DNA of 64,000 nucleotides, taken from Hyalella azteca (lineage: Eukaryota; Arthropoda; Malacostraca; Amphipoda; Hyalellidae). The stretch covers positions 1 to 64,000 of the forward strand of contig NW_025931475.1 in the NCBI RefSeq assembly GCF_000764305.2, read 5' to 3'. A model generated the notes under the pieces. That model was not told where the DNA came from and did not search any database. It worked only from the letters and a program-made list of their open reading frames with translations. Below, in pieces: positions 30,201-34,650 of this stretch. Numbering within the stretch: the stretch's first letter is position 1; each line of letters begins with the position of its first letter. The translations under genes were made by a program, and so were the position numbers.

Positions 30201-31036
30201 AGTATTGAGATTTAATTTCTTTTGATAGTATTTTTGAATACTATGCGTCTCTATACATAATTTAAATCACTTTTCCTGTTAAGTTTGTGTACTTACATAC
30301 ATTAAAATACGATTTTTCAAGTGTACGAATATTTATTTCCCCCCACTGTATGTGCTACGTGCAAGCTACGAGCTGAGGTACCGATGCTCAATAATAGTTA
30401 ATTTCTCGCCCACTCCGCTGCCATATGCGCCAGTGATTCAACGTGGAGCCAAAACGTGGTGTCGAGCAACCACCGCAATGTGCGAGAAGATGATGCACGT
30501 GAGTTGCCATGACACTGCCCGGCTAAATGCTCCAATTGTGGTGAACCATGTCGGGCATCCACCATACCATTGCACACTCGAACTCGCCTAGATGGCCTAG
30601 TGCCCCGGACCTCATCTCCACCGAGTTTGTCTCGACGCACACAAGTATCCTGGCTACACCAAAACAAGTTGCTAATATTGCCCGTTTTACCCCCAACATA
30701 TGTGCCGATTTTTATTTTTAGCTCGCGATGCGCATCGTGACCGTCAGCGCTAGATATTTGGCCTAAAGCGATATATAGTAATTGGGTCAATTAACGAACT
30801 AACTACTCTTATTACACTAAAAGTTACTTTCATCGAACTGTTACTGTTATCTCGCTTGTAGGTTTTTAACTTGATCATCTTACTTTACCACAGGTATGGA
30901 CCTAGTTAATCTATCTCTCCCAACTGGCGGATACACCGACATGGAAGACCCAGACATACTTCTCCGTTCACCGCCCCTGCACTTCAACCCCAGCAGCACA
31001 ACCTTCGGGTTTGATGGTGGAGGTCCGAACACATAG
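1..31036 (+). CDS. CadN: Neural-cadherin-like receptor gene, left-arm copy (5' end outside window)
   Basis: This is the 3' part of a multi-exon gene for a large single-pass cell-adhesion receptor of the cadherin superfamily, which would mediate calcium-dependent adhesion at the cell surface. Reading order in the window is: cadherin repeats with linkers DVNDNAPVF, DVNDVPPSF, DLNDNRPAF and DVNDNPPF; a membrane-proximal region; EGF; LamG; EGF; LamG; a Cys-rich EGF-like segment; a calcium-binding EGF (DVDEC); a transmembrane helix followed by KKKRRRK; and a cytoplasmic tail. This EGF-LamG-EGF-LamG-EGF-TM order is that of Drosophila CadN, a type III cadherin. The inferred exons are 1-11, 10430-10607, 11936-12169, 15682-16152, 16559-16695, 17970-18152, 18545-18817, 19532-19769, 20355-20566, 20931-21220, 21645-21804, 22261-22448, 23051-23203, 23514-23880, 24179-24571, 24913-25067, 25309-25497, 25735-26390, 26711-26945, 27443-27552, 28343-28477, 28787-29101 and 30894-31036. 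All join in phase, giving about 1,807 codons. No classical catenin-binding block was recognised. CadN2-like paralogy is possible. Confidence 0.85.
3466..3925. repeat. 27-bp minisatellite, about 17 units
   Basis: Tandem units of 27 bp have the core GAGGTCAAGAGGTCACGG, with small changes such as CGCTT/TGCAT at the unit end. Because 27 is divisible by three and the unit lacks stops, long frames stay open on both strands, for example nine-residue repeats ARGQEVTAL or CSRSRGHGA. I treat these as repeat artefacts rather than genes: there is no splice or promoter context, and the right-arm counterpart near 59,390-59,440 retains only about one unit. Confidence 0.9.
6340..6765. repeat. Satellite of about 48-bp units, about nine diverged copies (left arm)
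   Basis: Repeated blocks contain GACTCAGGCCGAATCAAAGG, then GCCGTTCAGTATGC and TCGAATAACGGCAAA. Units differ by substitutions and small indels. A matching array in reverse orientation, with fewer units, lies at 57,170-57,450 in the right arm. Confidence 0.8.
9475..10297. mobile_element. hAT-like non-autonomous insertion (about 0.8 kb), left arm only
   Basis: The block is rich in GTTAGCG/GCTAAC motifs. Its right end reads GCGGAACTGTGCCCACACTG, the inverse of a CAGTGTGGGCACAG terminus typical of hAT MITEs. The left end (GGGTGGACACAGCTAACC) is a poorer inverted match. The right arm at the corresponding place (about 53,950-54,080) has the flanking sequence but not this block, consistent with insertion after the arms separated. 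I could not define a clean target-site duplication. Confidence 0.45.
10430..10607 (+). CDS. Cadherin exon: end of one repeat, linker DVNDNAPVF, start of next
   Basis: The exon opens after a TTAAATTTTCCTGGCAG acceptor and reads PLDRDAPTG, then RWRLTVTATDG and the calcium-binding linker KDVNDNAPVF. It closes ENSMP plus one base before GTGATT. Length is 178 bp, start phase 0, end phase 1. The DRD, TATDG and DVNDNAP motifs are diagnostic cadherin calcium-coordination residues. Confidence 0.9.
11936..12169 (+). CDS. Cadherin-repeat exon (AHDADDPHEGDNARLSYSL)
   Basis: A TTTTTTCACAG acceptor leads to GTTVAVVTAHDADDP (first Gly split across the junction), NARLSYSLL, FTVDRQTGALRTA, LDRE and AATDGGG, which is a complete cadherin-repeat body. 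The donor follows GGTCTTCAAG. Phases 1 and 1 match the neighbours. The encoded peptide matches the right-arm copy at 49719-49486. Confidence 0.92.
12170..15681 (+). other. Intron of 3.5 kb, left arm
   Basis: No coding exon is seen on the + strand. It contains an antisense LINE fragment (12,806-13,995). Its last 500 bp or so, and the stretch 12,650-12,790, have inverted counterparts in the right arm (46,600-47,020 and 48,880-49,010). The rest is AT-rich and unassigned. Confidence 0.6.
12806..13995 (-). mobile_element. CR1/Jockey-like LINE, 5'-truncated 3' end with reverse-transcriptase remnant
   Basis: Reading on the - strand gives IADIDSELTHASTSSLADDT, where ADD is the reverse-transcriptase catalytic box, then YDWALVNNMQFN, then the downstream EIVARSRQRMGWIWRTF and LFRALVLPNLEYCCQLW segments. 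The C-terminal part follows (LEAVQRSFTYRI, LNYWGRLKHLELYSLERRRE, VVGPRLFNVLP). Domains lie in three different frames, so the copy is dead. A 96-bp unit (32 residues) is duplicated in tandem from 13,275 to 13,466. The 3' end shows two 8-bp repeats (TGACCTTG on the + strand), as CR1-type elements have. It lies antisense inside the cadherin gene. Confidence 0.85.
15682..16152 (+). CDS. Cadherin exon with serine-rich low-complexity insertion
   Basis: The exon begins TCTVTVNIDDVNDVPPSF, a cadherin linker, then VDVLVPE. It then carries about 75 residues made largely of SSSNGA-like six-residue repeats (18-bp minisatellite, about 15,800-15,935) and SSKEVTLPKE. It resumes cadherin-like sequence with ENFISTLVVTDPDTSNVFAY. 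Phases are 1 and 1. The insertion sits early in the repeat, where an exposed loop could tolerate it. The right-arm exon (46451-46056) is 75 bp shorter, losing 25 residues in frame. Confidence 0.85.
15800..15935 (+). repeat. 18-bp coding minisatellite (serine/asparagine-rich)
   Basis: Units resemble CATCGTCATCCAACGGAG and encode S-S-S-N-G-A with variants (NKA, NEA, SGV, SDG). The array lies wholly inside the cadherin exon and is shorter in the right arm, with about three recognisable units at 46,280-46,345. Confidence 0.85.
16559..16695 (+). CDS. Cadherin-repeat exon (GSGHGWQLVEVAAS)
   Basis: The reading frame gives GSGHGWQLVEVAASTAG, then LFSRVPLDFENPQHRAGLNF and RVQVTDQ. This is the second half of a cadherin repeat with the LDFE motif that corresponds to LDRE. 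I place the acceptor after GTGGTGCCAG because only this AG restores phase 1 from the previous exon; an upstream AG in the same region would shift the frame. It ends in phase 0 before GTGCGT. Confidence 0.75.
17539..17860. repeat. CT-rich microsatellite/minisatellite before a cadherin exon
   Basis: Many short repeats of GGCACCCGTGACT are separated by runs of CTCTCTCT. The array leads directly to the splice acceptor of the exon at 17,970, and part of it is included in the 108-bp duplication there. The right arm retains only a short remnant near 44,430-44,465. Confidence 0.8.
17818..18033 (+). repeat. 108-bp tandem duplication containing a splice acceptor and exon start
   Basis: The acceptor CGTGACTGTAG with the first 63 exon bases (GDMPWSSHPRVSECSVTV) occurs at 17,862 and again at 17,970, period 108 bp. 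The first copy ends in CTGACACCC instead of the DLNDN linker, so only the second can be part of the functional exon. The right arm has one copy. Confidence 0.85.
17970..18152 (+). CDS. Cadherin exon with linker DLNDNRPAF
   Basis: It reads GDMPWSSHPRVSECSVTVTV, then QDLNDNRPAFSTVSVEQS, LPEDLPLLSF and SASDLDT. It ends at a GTCAGT donor. The next exon begins GASGLVTYGI, completing the D-x-D-x-G-x-x-G-x-V-x-Y-x-I cadherin signature. Length is 183 bp in phase 0/0. Only the first 63 bp survive in the right arm (44424-44362). Confidence 0.88.
18156..18434. repeat. 93-bp tandem repeat, three copies, at the 5' edge of an intron
   Basis: Units start AGTAGCGCTAACATCATCAT at 18,156, 18,249 and 18,342 and end TCCATTCAGTAATTC. 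The array starts three bases after the donor GT of the preceding exon. No counterpart exists in the right arm, where this stretch is deleted. Confidence 0.88.
18545..18817 (+). CDS. Cadherin-repeat exon with internal 84-bp duplication
   Basis: After a TTTGGTCAG acceptor the exon reads GASGLVTYGISAES, then a 28-residue block beginning DPGGVFRVSD and ending DRESRPLH, which is immediately repeated, then LLRVLAWDSGSPPL and TATATLT. The duplicated block contains the conserved LDRE motif, so this repeat carries that strand-turn segment twice. The exon is 273 bp in phase 0/0. It is wholly absent from the right arm. Confidence 0.88.
18587..18754 (+). repeat. 84-bp in-frame tandem duplication inside a cadherin exon
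   Basis: Two 84-bp units start GACCCAGGGGGCGTG at 18,587 and 18,671. They differ at only about one base in what I compared (GGAGGG versus GAAGGG, giving DGG versus DEG), so the duplication is very recent or homogenised. Confidence 0.92.
18814..19012. repeat. 23-bp minisatellite starting exactly at an exon donor
   Basis: Eight or nine units of GGTAACGATGGTTCGCTGGT plus CAC follow each other. The first unit contains the donor GTAACG of exon 18,545-18,817, so each unit repeats that donor sequence. Two or three units remain at 44,289-44,360 in the right arm, directly at its deletion junction. Confidence 0.9.
19532..19769 (+). CDS. Cadherin exon with linker VNVDDVNDNPPF
   Basis: A GGTGCCTCAG acceptor leads to VNVDDVNDNPPFLLGG, then RVQLPPMAG and a glycine-rich stretch, FTLTLDDPDDW and AGYRVSFYP before a GTGAGT donor. 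Phase is 0 in and 1 out. This begins the most membrane-proximal, degenerate cadherin repeat. The right-arm version (43785-43548) has the same length. Confidence 0.88.
20355..20566 (+). CDS. Last cadherin repeat, second half (VPLTLSDAGSPPM)
   Basis: The frame gives AELLTLRPLSAAVSVPLTLS, then DAGSPPMRRQMTLTLV and HRDVSLVKIATVVSAD. The DAGSPP core corresponds to the conserved D-x-G-x-P-P of cadherin repeats. The acceptor is TTGATTAG and the donor is GTGAGT; phases are 1 in and 0 out. The linker after it is degenerate, as expected next to the membrane-proximal region. Confidence 0.85.
20931..21220 (+). CDS. Membrane-proximal ectodomain exon (FRDKFRFNFDEPDPVTGK)
   Basis: An acceptor CATTCTGTAG opens AAPPAPLGRLPRLPFPGD, then TDNVSSLFRDKFRFNF, DEPDPVTGKSLG, KFSARITWQG and LDSDSGLLLLDPAAELG. 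It ends in phase 2 before GTGGGT. No standard domain was recognised, but position and conservation in both arms (42461-42172, same length) support coding. It would correspond to the non-chordate-specific region that precedes EGF/LamG modules in invertebrate type III cadherins. Confidence 0.78.
21645..21804 (+). CDS. Membrane-proximal ectodomain exon (ELTVYADVSSVGVADAL)
   Basis: After ACTTGCAG it reads HEAKLLLSSASGEAHELTVY, then ADVSSVGVADALKS, IDLAILPHELLTNADAE, ending at a perfect GTGAGT donor in phase 0. The frame happens to stay open for another 89 codons past the donor in both arms. I prefer the donor because the next exon joins in phase there; an alternative that reads through to the stop near 22,069 would give a truncated secreted form. 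Confidence 0.72.
22261..22448 (+). CDS. Cysteine-containing membrane-proximal exon
   Basis: The exon reads IEAEVGAAVLDAGVSALGDC, a C-rich stretch (RVACRCCCRDR), RAALDQRW and GPSLRIESLC. The spacing resembles the cysteines preceding the first EGF in CadN, where a Gly-Val-Arg strand is followed by C-x-C-G-A-R. The acceptor GGCACGGCAG gives phase 0. An alternative acceptor at the TAAG ending at 22,241 would break the phase. It ends in phase 2 before GTGAAA. GC content is strikingly higher than the surrounding intron. Confidence 0.72.
23051..23203 (+). CDS. First EGF-like exon (CSRGACRNGGKCLPH)
   Basis: It reads CPVQGGAEEERGQLASLTSA, then RQPTCSRGACRNGGKCLPHA and SGP. The C-x4-C-x5-C spacing with NGG is an EGF signature, and the remaining cysteines come from the next exon (CSCPGHTVGPHC). 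The acceptor is CGCTGTTCAG and the donor GTGAGG. In the right arm this exon is cut off after the EEERGQLASLTSAHAV part. Confidence 0.85.
23514..23880 (+). CDS. EGF end and first LamG domain, part 1
   Basis: The phase-2 join gives R|CSCPGHTVGPHCKLLTRHF, closing the EGF. The LamG body follows: SQLHITIFVLTQHKTGNILG, HFHLLLDDGRPKF and the LamG hallmark NVWHRLDVFWINE. It ends before GTAAAT in phase 0. It is absent from the right arm. Confidence 0.87.
24179..24571 (+). CDS. First LamG domain, part 2, and start of second EGF
   Basis: A GACGTTGCAG acceptor leads to TVTVMLDHCLD, PLQLGGRYED and FHGCLSHVRVNKEFQDLG, which is the standard C-terminal LamG strand-turn motif (GCL-x-x-VR-V). Then come VAGCGALSCFRPSNACPRHA and RYASCPLNQ, the first half of an EGF. 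Length is 393 bp in phase 0/0 with donor GTGAAG. It is absent from the right arm. Confidence 0.87.
24913..25067 (+). CDS. Second EGF end and start of second LamG
   Basis: With the acceptor after GATGCCAG the join gives GSPGAEQCECAPGRAGAGC, completing a six-cysteine EGF. LamG2 then starts: SPALFFLSKSHVNVALSF and YWAQIEL(R). It ends in phase 2 before GTTTGA. An upstream AG three codons earlier would add C-Q but break phase. It is absent from the right arm. Confidence 0.82.
25309..25497 (+). CDS. Second LamG domain, middle exon
   Basis: It reads FLTRTSDGTLVLLRSRHRTD, WLSLELQAGSVCLVVGLDG and KKIDDGEWHHVMAQR. The R-T-x-x-x-G-x-L-L and DGEWHHV motifs are LamG hallmarks. Phases are 2 in and 2 out, with acceptor TTTTACTTAG and donor GTAAGA. 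It is absent from the right arm. Confidence 0.88.
25735..26390 (+). CDS. Second LamG exon with a 21-bp coding minisatellite and basic stretch
   Basis: The exon begins HAELLEVAIDEAEQDSYA, with LPFSVSRHDGAWLGGLTE. It is then interrupted by seven-residue repeats (SVDVAPR / SLDVAPR, about 25,905-26,060), a Ser/Thr-rich stretch, and a strongly basic segment RKKRSRSHRKRRNRVELDGG. It closes LWKDFNNG, which joins the next exon to form the LamG end motif FNNGCLSAVRVFG. At 656 bp it is several times longer than this part of a normal LamG, so about 150 residues are inserted into a loop. Phases are 2 in and 1 out; the donor GTGTAA is weak. The basic cluster could be a furin-type cleavage site, which is inference. 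Confidence 0.83.
25905..26060 (+). repeat. 21-bp coding minisatellite in the LamG2 exon
   Basis: Seven to eight units resemble GATCTGTGGATGTGGCCCCGA, encoding R-S-V/L-D-V-A-P. The right arm has a related array at about 40,128-40,258, and the large right-arm deletion ends inside it. Confidence 0.9.
26711..26945 (+). CDS. LamG2 end and Cys-rich EGF-like segment
   Basis: It reads (G)CLSAVRVFGHLLPLPEI, an Asn/Ser run from AAC/AGC trinucleotides (NNNHSSNSSNNN), then GCTSPSVCTNTSCPPPLTCG and NTCG. The cysteine pattern matches the segment between LamG2 and the calcium-binding EGF in CadN. Phases are 1 and 2. The right-arm exon (39480-39255) is 9 bp shorter in the Asn run. Confidence 0.87.
27443..27552 (+). 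CDS. Calcium-binding EGF exon (DVDECRYDPCLNLGVC)
   Basis: The exon reads CAAGEELSRDGTACLDVDEC, then RYDPCLNLGVCVNTHP and one base. The D-V-D-E-C start is the calcium-binding EGF signature. Acceptor GCGTTGCAG, donor GTGAGT, phases 2 and 1. The same 110 bp are present at 38757-38648. Confidence 0.92.
28343..28477 (+). CDS. EGF end and start of the transmembrane helix
   Basis: It reads (G)YRCVCGPAHRGEHCEWG, closing the EGF, then SLSFLVASAAASAAALLL, the first part of a transmembrane segment. The donor GTAATG interrupts an Ile codon. With the next exon the helix becomes about 25 hydrophobic residues followed by KKKRRRK, giving type I topology. Confidence 0.9.
28787..29101 (+). CDS. Transmembrane end and first cytoplasmic exon
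   Basis: The exon completes IIVSCFICLVL and the stop-transfer KKKRRRKSARCC. The cytoplasmic sequence continues with a basic stretch, TKDGLASLSELAELSP and CPPRISVVG. The juxtamembrane p120-type and catenin-binding motifs of CadN were not recognised. Phases are 1 and 1 with acceptor CCTTTTCAG and donor GTGAGT. The right-arm equivalent is 37418-37101, one codon longer. Confidence 0.87.
29638..29887 (+). CDS. Possible extra cytoplasmic exon (left arm only)
   Basis: A frame following GATGCCAG reads EEYPHFFRISSTTGEDLRAS, then DVVLLDHSLGREPNNEHQ and VTVETHGALNEIMETIW, up to a GTAAGT donor. The start phase fits the exon ending at 29101. The end phase (2) does not fit the tail exon at 30894 (needs 1), so either another exon lies between or this is not part of the transcript. 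It has no counterpart in the right arm. Confidence 0.3.
30012..30348. mobile_element. Tc1/mariner-like MITE with about 30-bp perfect inverted repeats
   Basis: The element starts CAGTGGGGGGAAATAAATAT and ends in its exact inverse, ATATTTATTTCCCCCCACTG; the match continues inward with few changes for more than 100 bp, so it can fold back on itself. TA follows the right end, while the left flank is AA, probably a mutated target TA. There is no transposase inside its 337 bp. It is absent from the right arm. Confidence 0.8.
30400..30720 (+). mobile_element. Possible degenerate Tc1-type transposase fragment
   Basis: Short segments such as HDTARLNAP and, in another frame, RWPSAPDL resemble the D-N-A-x-x-H/x-A-R and W-P-x-x-S-P-D-L motifs near the C-terminus of Tc1 transposases. 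Frames are broken and the similarity is weak, so this is a tentative label. Confidence 0.25.
30894..31036 (+). CDS. Last cytoplasmic exon, left arm, ending in TAG
   Basis: After TTTACCACAG the frame reads (G)MDLVNLSLPTGGYTDMED, PDILLRSPPLHFNPSSTTFG and FDGGGPNT, then TAG at 31,034-31,036. The right-arm exon continues GGGLNFRA to a donor and is one base longer. A one-base loss just before the splice site has therefore given the left copy its own stop. The FGFDGGG stretch is only weakly like the EGGGS of the CadN catenin-binding region. Confidence 0.78.
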
Positions 31037-31280
31037 CAGGTTCGTGGATAAATACTGCAAAAAATTCTCAATAATTTCTCTTGAAACGTGCAGTAATAGA
31101 GAGATCTGAATTCTTATCTACAGTAGGTACCTATCTGCTCGATATTGGAATTAAATTTTGACTGTGCAAAAATGCCATAGGCAGAGATGATCGCGGGATT
31201 GTAAAAAATACAAAGAATACTCTCACTTTGAAATATTGCTTTATTGTATTGAAATTCATAATATACATTCTTTATTTCAG

Positions 31281-31316
31281 GTTCCATTCGTTGAACTGAG
31301 TGAAGAAGAATACTGA
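31281..31316 (+). other. Relic of a final coding exon, left arm
   Basis: A TTTATTTCAG acceptor precedes GTTCCATTC, which aligns with GTTCCCTTC after the TTGCAG at 36,280 in the right arm. There the exon adds only G-S-L-Q before a stop. In the left arm the preceding exon already stops, so this segment would be 3' untranslated or unused. Confidence 0.5.
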
Positions 31317-31394
31317 AAATGTTCACTTAACACGTACAATGTTTATATCAAATATTATACTTGCTACCAATAAAACCGGCGATTTTCATTTGCC

Positions 31395-31585
31395 TTTCTC
31401 TAGAACCTTCTAGATATTTTTAGAATCTTCTCGATTTTTCTAGAACCTCCTAGGTTTTTGTAGAAACTTCTAGATTTTTCTAGAACCTGCTAGAAGATTC
31501 GCGTATGATAAGTGGGCGCAAGTGCTACCATTCATCCATCTTCTAGGACCTTCTAGATTCTAGACTCTATATAGAGCCTGTTTGT
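31395..31585. promoter_or_regulatory. Cluster of TTCTAGAA-type sites resembling heat-shock elements
   Basis: Repeated inverted GAA/TTC units (CTAGAACCTTCTAGA, TAGAATCTTCTCGA, CTAGAACCTCCTAG, TAGAAACTTCTAGA) occur in under 200 bp. Heat-shock factor binds alternating nGAAn units, and a CTCTATATAGAG sequence lies just after. The spacing is also what a decayed roughly 22-bp palindromic tandem repeat would give, and no downstream gene is visible. Confidence 0.35.
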
Positions 31586-32714
31586 TGACTGAATTCTTGA
31601 ATTACTGAAATTACTGACAAAATCCATTCTGGGAAAGCTGAATTGATTCAGGCACTGCGCATTTGGTAGATGAATTCCATGAGTTCGGTGATATCTCGAG
31701 TTGAATCAAGATAATCATCAGAAAACATAATATTGTAATGGCTCAACAGACGTCTATGGAATTCTTTCAGCCACAGGACTGTTGGAATGGAAATTCCTTC
31801 GGCTAGATGAAATTCGATATTGAATCAAGTCGATTTCGAGAGCCAATGTGAAGCGAATTAATTTGTTTTATTCGATGAAATTCTGGTTTAAGTAACAGAA
31901 GTTACTATCATACAACAGGATTCATAAACGTCTGAAATGATGCCCGTGAAATGAAAACAGCCGCTACGCAAATGTGAAGTAAGCCCAGGAGAAGTTAAAA
32001 AAACTCAGATCTGGGTGGAAAAACTTATCGCTAGGAGTCATGTGCTGCACGTGTTGTGTACAAATCGTCAAACAAATGTTCGATTTTCTGACTTCAACTT
32101 CAGACTGCCGGCTCCCTAGTTCCTACCGCTCCTTTCTTCCTTACAGTTCCCCCCCCCCCAGGTTTTTCCACCGACCACTTTGCGAACCACGTACTGGTTT
32201 ACAGTGAAGTGAGTGAATATTTGAAAAATAGTGAGTGAAAAAAAGTGAAGAGAGTGAATATCAAAATTTAAACACTAGAAACATAAGGTAAATTTCTGAG
32301 TTAAAACAAGGAAGTTGTCAGGAAATCTTCTTTCTGAAACAATTGAACTGATACTCATTAAGTGGAACGGCCGCTGAATATGTGAAGTGAATGAATTTCT
32401 CTAGGTTTTTCATTTTAGGGACGGAGTCATGAAAGTTATCAGCAGAACATTAAATTCAGAAATTACTGTATATTTTATACAGAAATTTCTTTATATTTTA
32501 TAAAGCTATTCCAAGAAAATCCTCAATCACGTCAACAAGTCTGCACAATTTTAGTTTGCCTAAATTTGAACACGAATAAATAGAACACTGCAATGGTTTG
32601 AACATCACTAACAGTCGTAATATCTATATCGTTCATAAAATTTTAGACCCGAATTTCATTTTGTGCAGAAGTAATTTTCATTCGGGTGGAGTTGTCGTCG
32701 GCGACAACTGAGGC

Positions 32715-32935
32715 GATGGCGTGAATCAGACAATAGACTCCTGCTTTTGGCATTTTGTTTATTCCGAGACGAGACAACAGGCTCTGTCCCGGTTCGCAAT
32801 AAAAACCGGGACAATTTTCAGCCCTCTGTAGGAATTCCGGCACGATACCGAGACGAGACATCCCGGTTAAAATAGGCACCTTAAAATTTCCCGGAATTTA
32901 TAGCCATTTTAACGAGACATAATGAGACGAATCAA
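32715..32935. repeat. GAGACGAGAC/TCCCGG-rich block, left member of spacer pair
   Basis: It contains AGACAATAGACTCCTGC, CCGAGACGAGACA twice, and several TGTCCCGGTT/AACCGGGACA motifs that can form hairpins. Related sequence in inverted orientation lies at 34,395-34,650, where GCAGGAGTCTATCAGAC mirrors the left boundary. Confidence 0.6.
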
Positions 32936-32985
32936 TAATTATTATTGATGTGGTATAAACTTTGACTTACCATCATACATTTATA

Positions 32986-33442
32986 CAGAGCTGGGCAGCG
33001 CTACTTTGAAATAAAGCGGCCGCTACCGCTACATGCTCTAAATGTAGCGGGCGCTACCGCTACCGCTACAATTGCTTAAATGTAGCGCCGCTACCGCTAC
33101 CGAAAATGTAGCGGCCGCTACATGTAGCGCGCTACTGCCCACCTCTGGTAACAACTAACATGTTGACACTAGTAACAGGCTGAGGTTGACAACATTACAC
33201 CGAAAACTTTCTTACAGTTTTATTCTGTAATTTATATTATAAATGTATCATGCTGGTTTTTAAATAATATTTAATACTATTTCTATAAATGTAGCGGTAG
33301 CGCTGTAGCGGCAAAACCTCGAATCGCTACTTAAATATGTAGCGGGCGCTACCGCTACCGCTACAATTGCTTAAATGTACCGCCGCTACCGCTACTGAAA
33401 ATGTAGCGGCCGCTACATGTAGCGCGCTACTGCCCACCTCTG
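32986..33442. mobile_element. hAT-like MITE with 8-bp target duplication
   Basis: The element begins CAGAGCTGGGCAGCGCTAC and ends GTAGCGCGCTACTGCCCACC plus TCTG, the inverse of CAGAGGTGGGCAGTAGC, a typical hAT terminus. The flanks are CATTTATA and CATTTAAA, 7 of 8 identical, as hAT insertion produces. Subterminal TGTAGCGG/CCGCTACA repeats are abundant, and the terminal block is repeated internally at 33,120-33,146. It has no coding capacity at 457 bp. Confidence 0.75.
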
Positions 33443-34394
33443 CATTTAAATAATAACTTGAGACGTATCCTTTTACTATTCGGATTGGAGCTCGGAAAAT
33501 TGAAATGATTTTTGCTACGAATATACATATTGTGGTTTATTATGGTACTTAATCTTGACAGGCAAATACAAATGGAAAAACACGTTTTTTTTTAAATTAT
33601 TTTCTATGATGGTTTGGAGGAGGCCATACTAGCTGTAGCTGGTGACATCGGCTGACTGGACAGACTTTGATTTGCCTCCAGCTCAATCACTGGATCAGAT
33701 TCATCGATCTTGCCTTAAGCAATCTCCTTCGACAAAAAGTTGGGAAAGAAATATCAACAACGTTTTAAAATACAACAAAATTTAAGTTGGAAAAAATATA
33801 ATAGTTTGATCTTCGAAAAAGAACTCGAAATATCCATGTGTATCCTTTCTAAATAACGTTAAACAAGCCCAAGTGTTTGATAACAATTTAGGAAACTGCG
33901 CAATTGTGAAGATTTCCTGGAGGCGTAGCACAAAATTTTACTAAAGGCAGAGATAATCTAATACTAGCTTTAGTATTATTAGGAATATCTTACCAGGATT
34001 CCACTACACTGTCTACTAATTGGCCGACTAATCTAGACACTGCGTCCCTACTCCCTATGCGCTCCACGGCGCCTCAACTCGTTCCGAACGCGTAATAAAC
34101 TCGACTCATATTCGTACGGTTCCCGTAAGTGCCATCGAAGCCTTAGTTAAGACTTAAGAGTAACATTTTTGACTCAATACTCAGCCATGCATACATAGAC
34201 AGGTTTGCTGTGTTTGTCGTACCACTAATTAACTGCCATGTCAGTTAGTCAGACAAATTTTGCTAAATCTGCAATTAACTCAATTTAACTGGTAACCGTC
34301 TATGGCCCTATTAGCAATAAAGGGCTAACTTGTCAGTCTTTAACCCATGTCATTGAAATAATTCGTATCGTAATCGAAAAACTTGTTTTGTCTT

Positions 34395-34650
34395 AAATAA
34401 TTAAGACAAATCTCGTCTCGTCTCGTTATGTCTCGTTTCAAATCTGTCTGTCTCGTCCCGGTTCATAATTTACCGGGACACACGTTTTTAAGTCCGGGAC
34501 AGAAGTCTTGTCTCGGTTCATACGTTTATTCCGGGACAAATTTTACCCTCTGTCCCGTTATTTTTTCCCGGAATTTTCTCGTCTCGTTTCGTCTGTCCCG
34601 GTTCATTTCGAGAAAATTATTTCGAGACGCAGGAGTCTATCAGACAAGTT
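34395..34650. repeat. GAGACGAGAC/TCCCGG-rich block, right member of spacer pair
   Basis: It contains CTCGTCTCGTCTCG, CTGTCTCGTCCCGG, several TCCGGGACA motifs and, at its right edge, GACGCAGGAGTCTATCAGAC, the inverse of the left block. Together the two blocks form a small inverted repeat nested near the centre of the large one. Confidence 0.6.

Larger units (their letters stand above)
29102..30893 (+). other. Intron 1.8 kb, expanded in the left arm
   Basis: The right arm has only about 150 bp between the same two exons (36,950-37,100), so roughly 1.6 kb is extra here. It includes serine-rich open segments near 29,330-29,610, an open frame at 29,638-29,887 that ends at a perfect GTAAGT donor, the Tc1-like MITE at 30,012-30,348 and a possible degenerate transposase piece at about 30,400-30,720. 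Confidence 0.6.
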
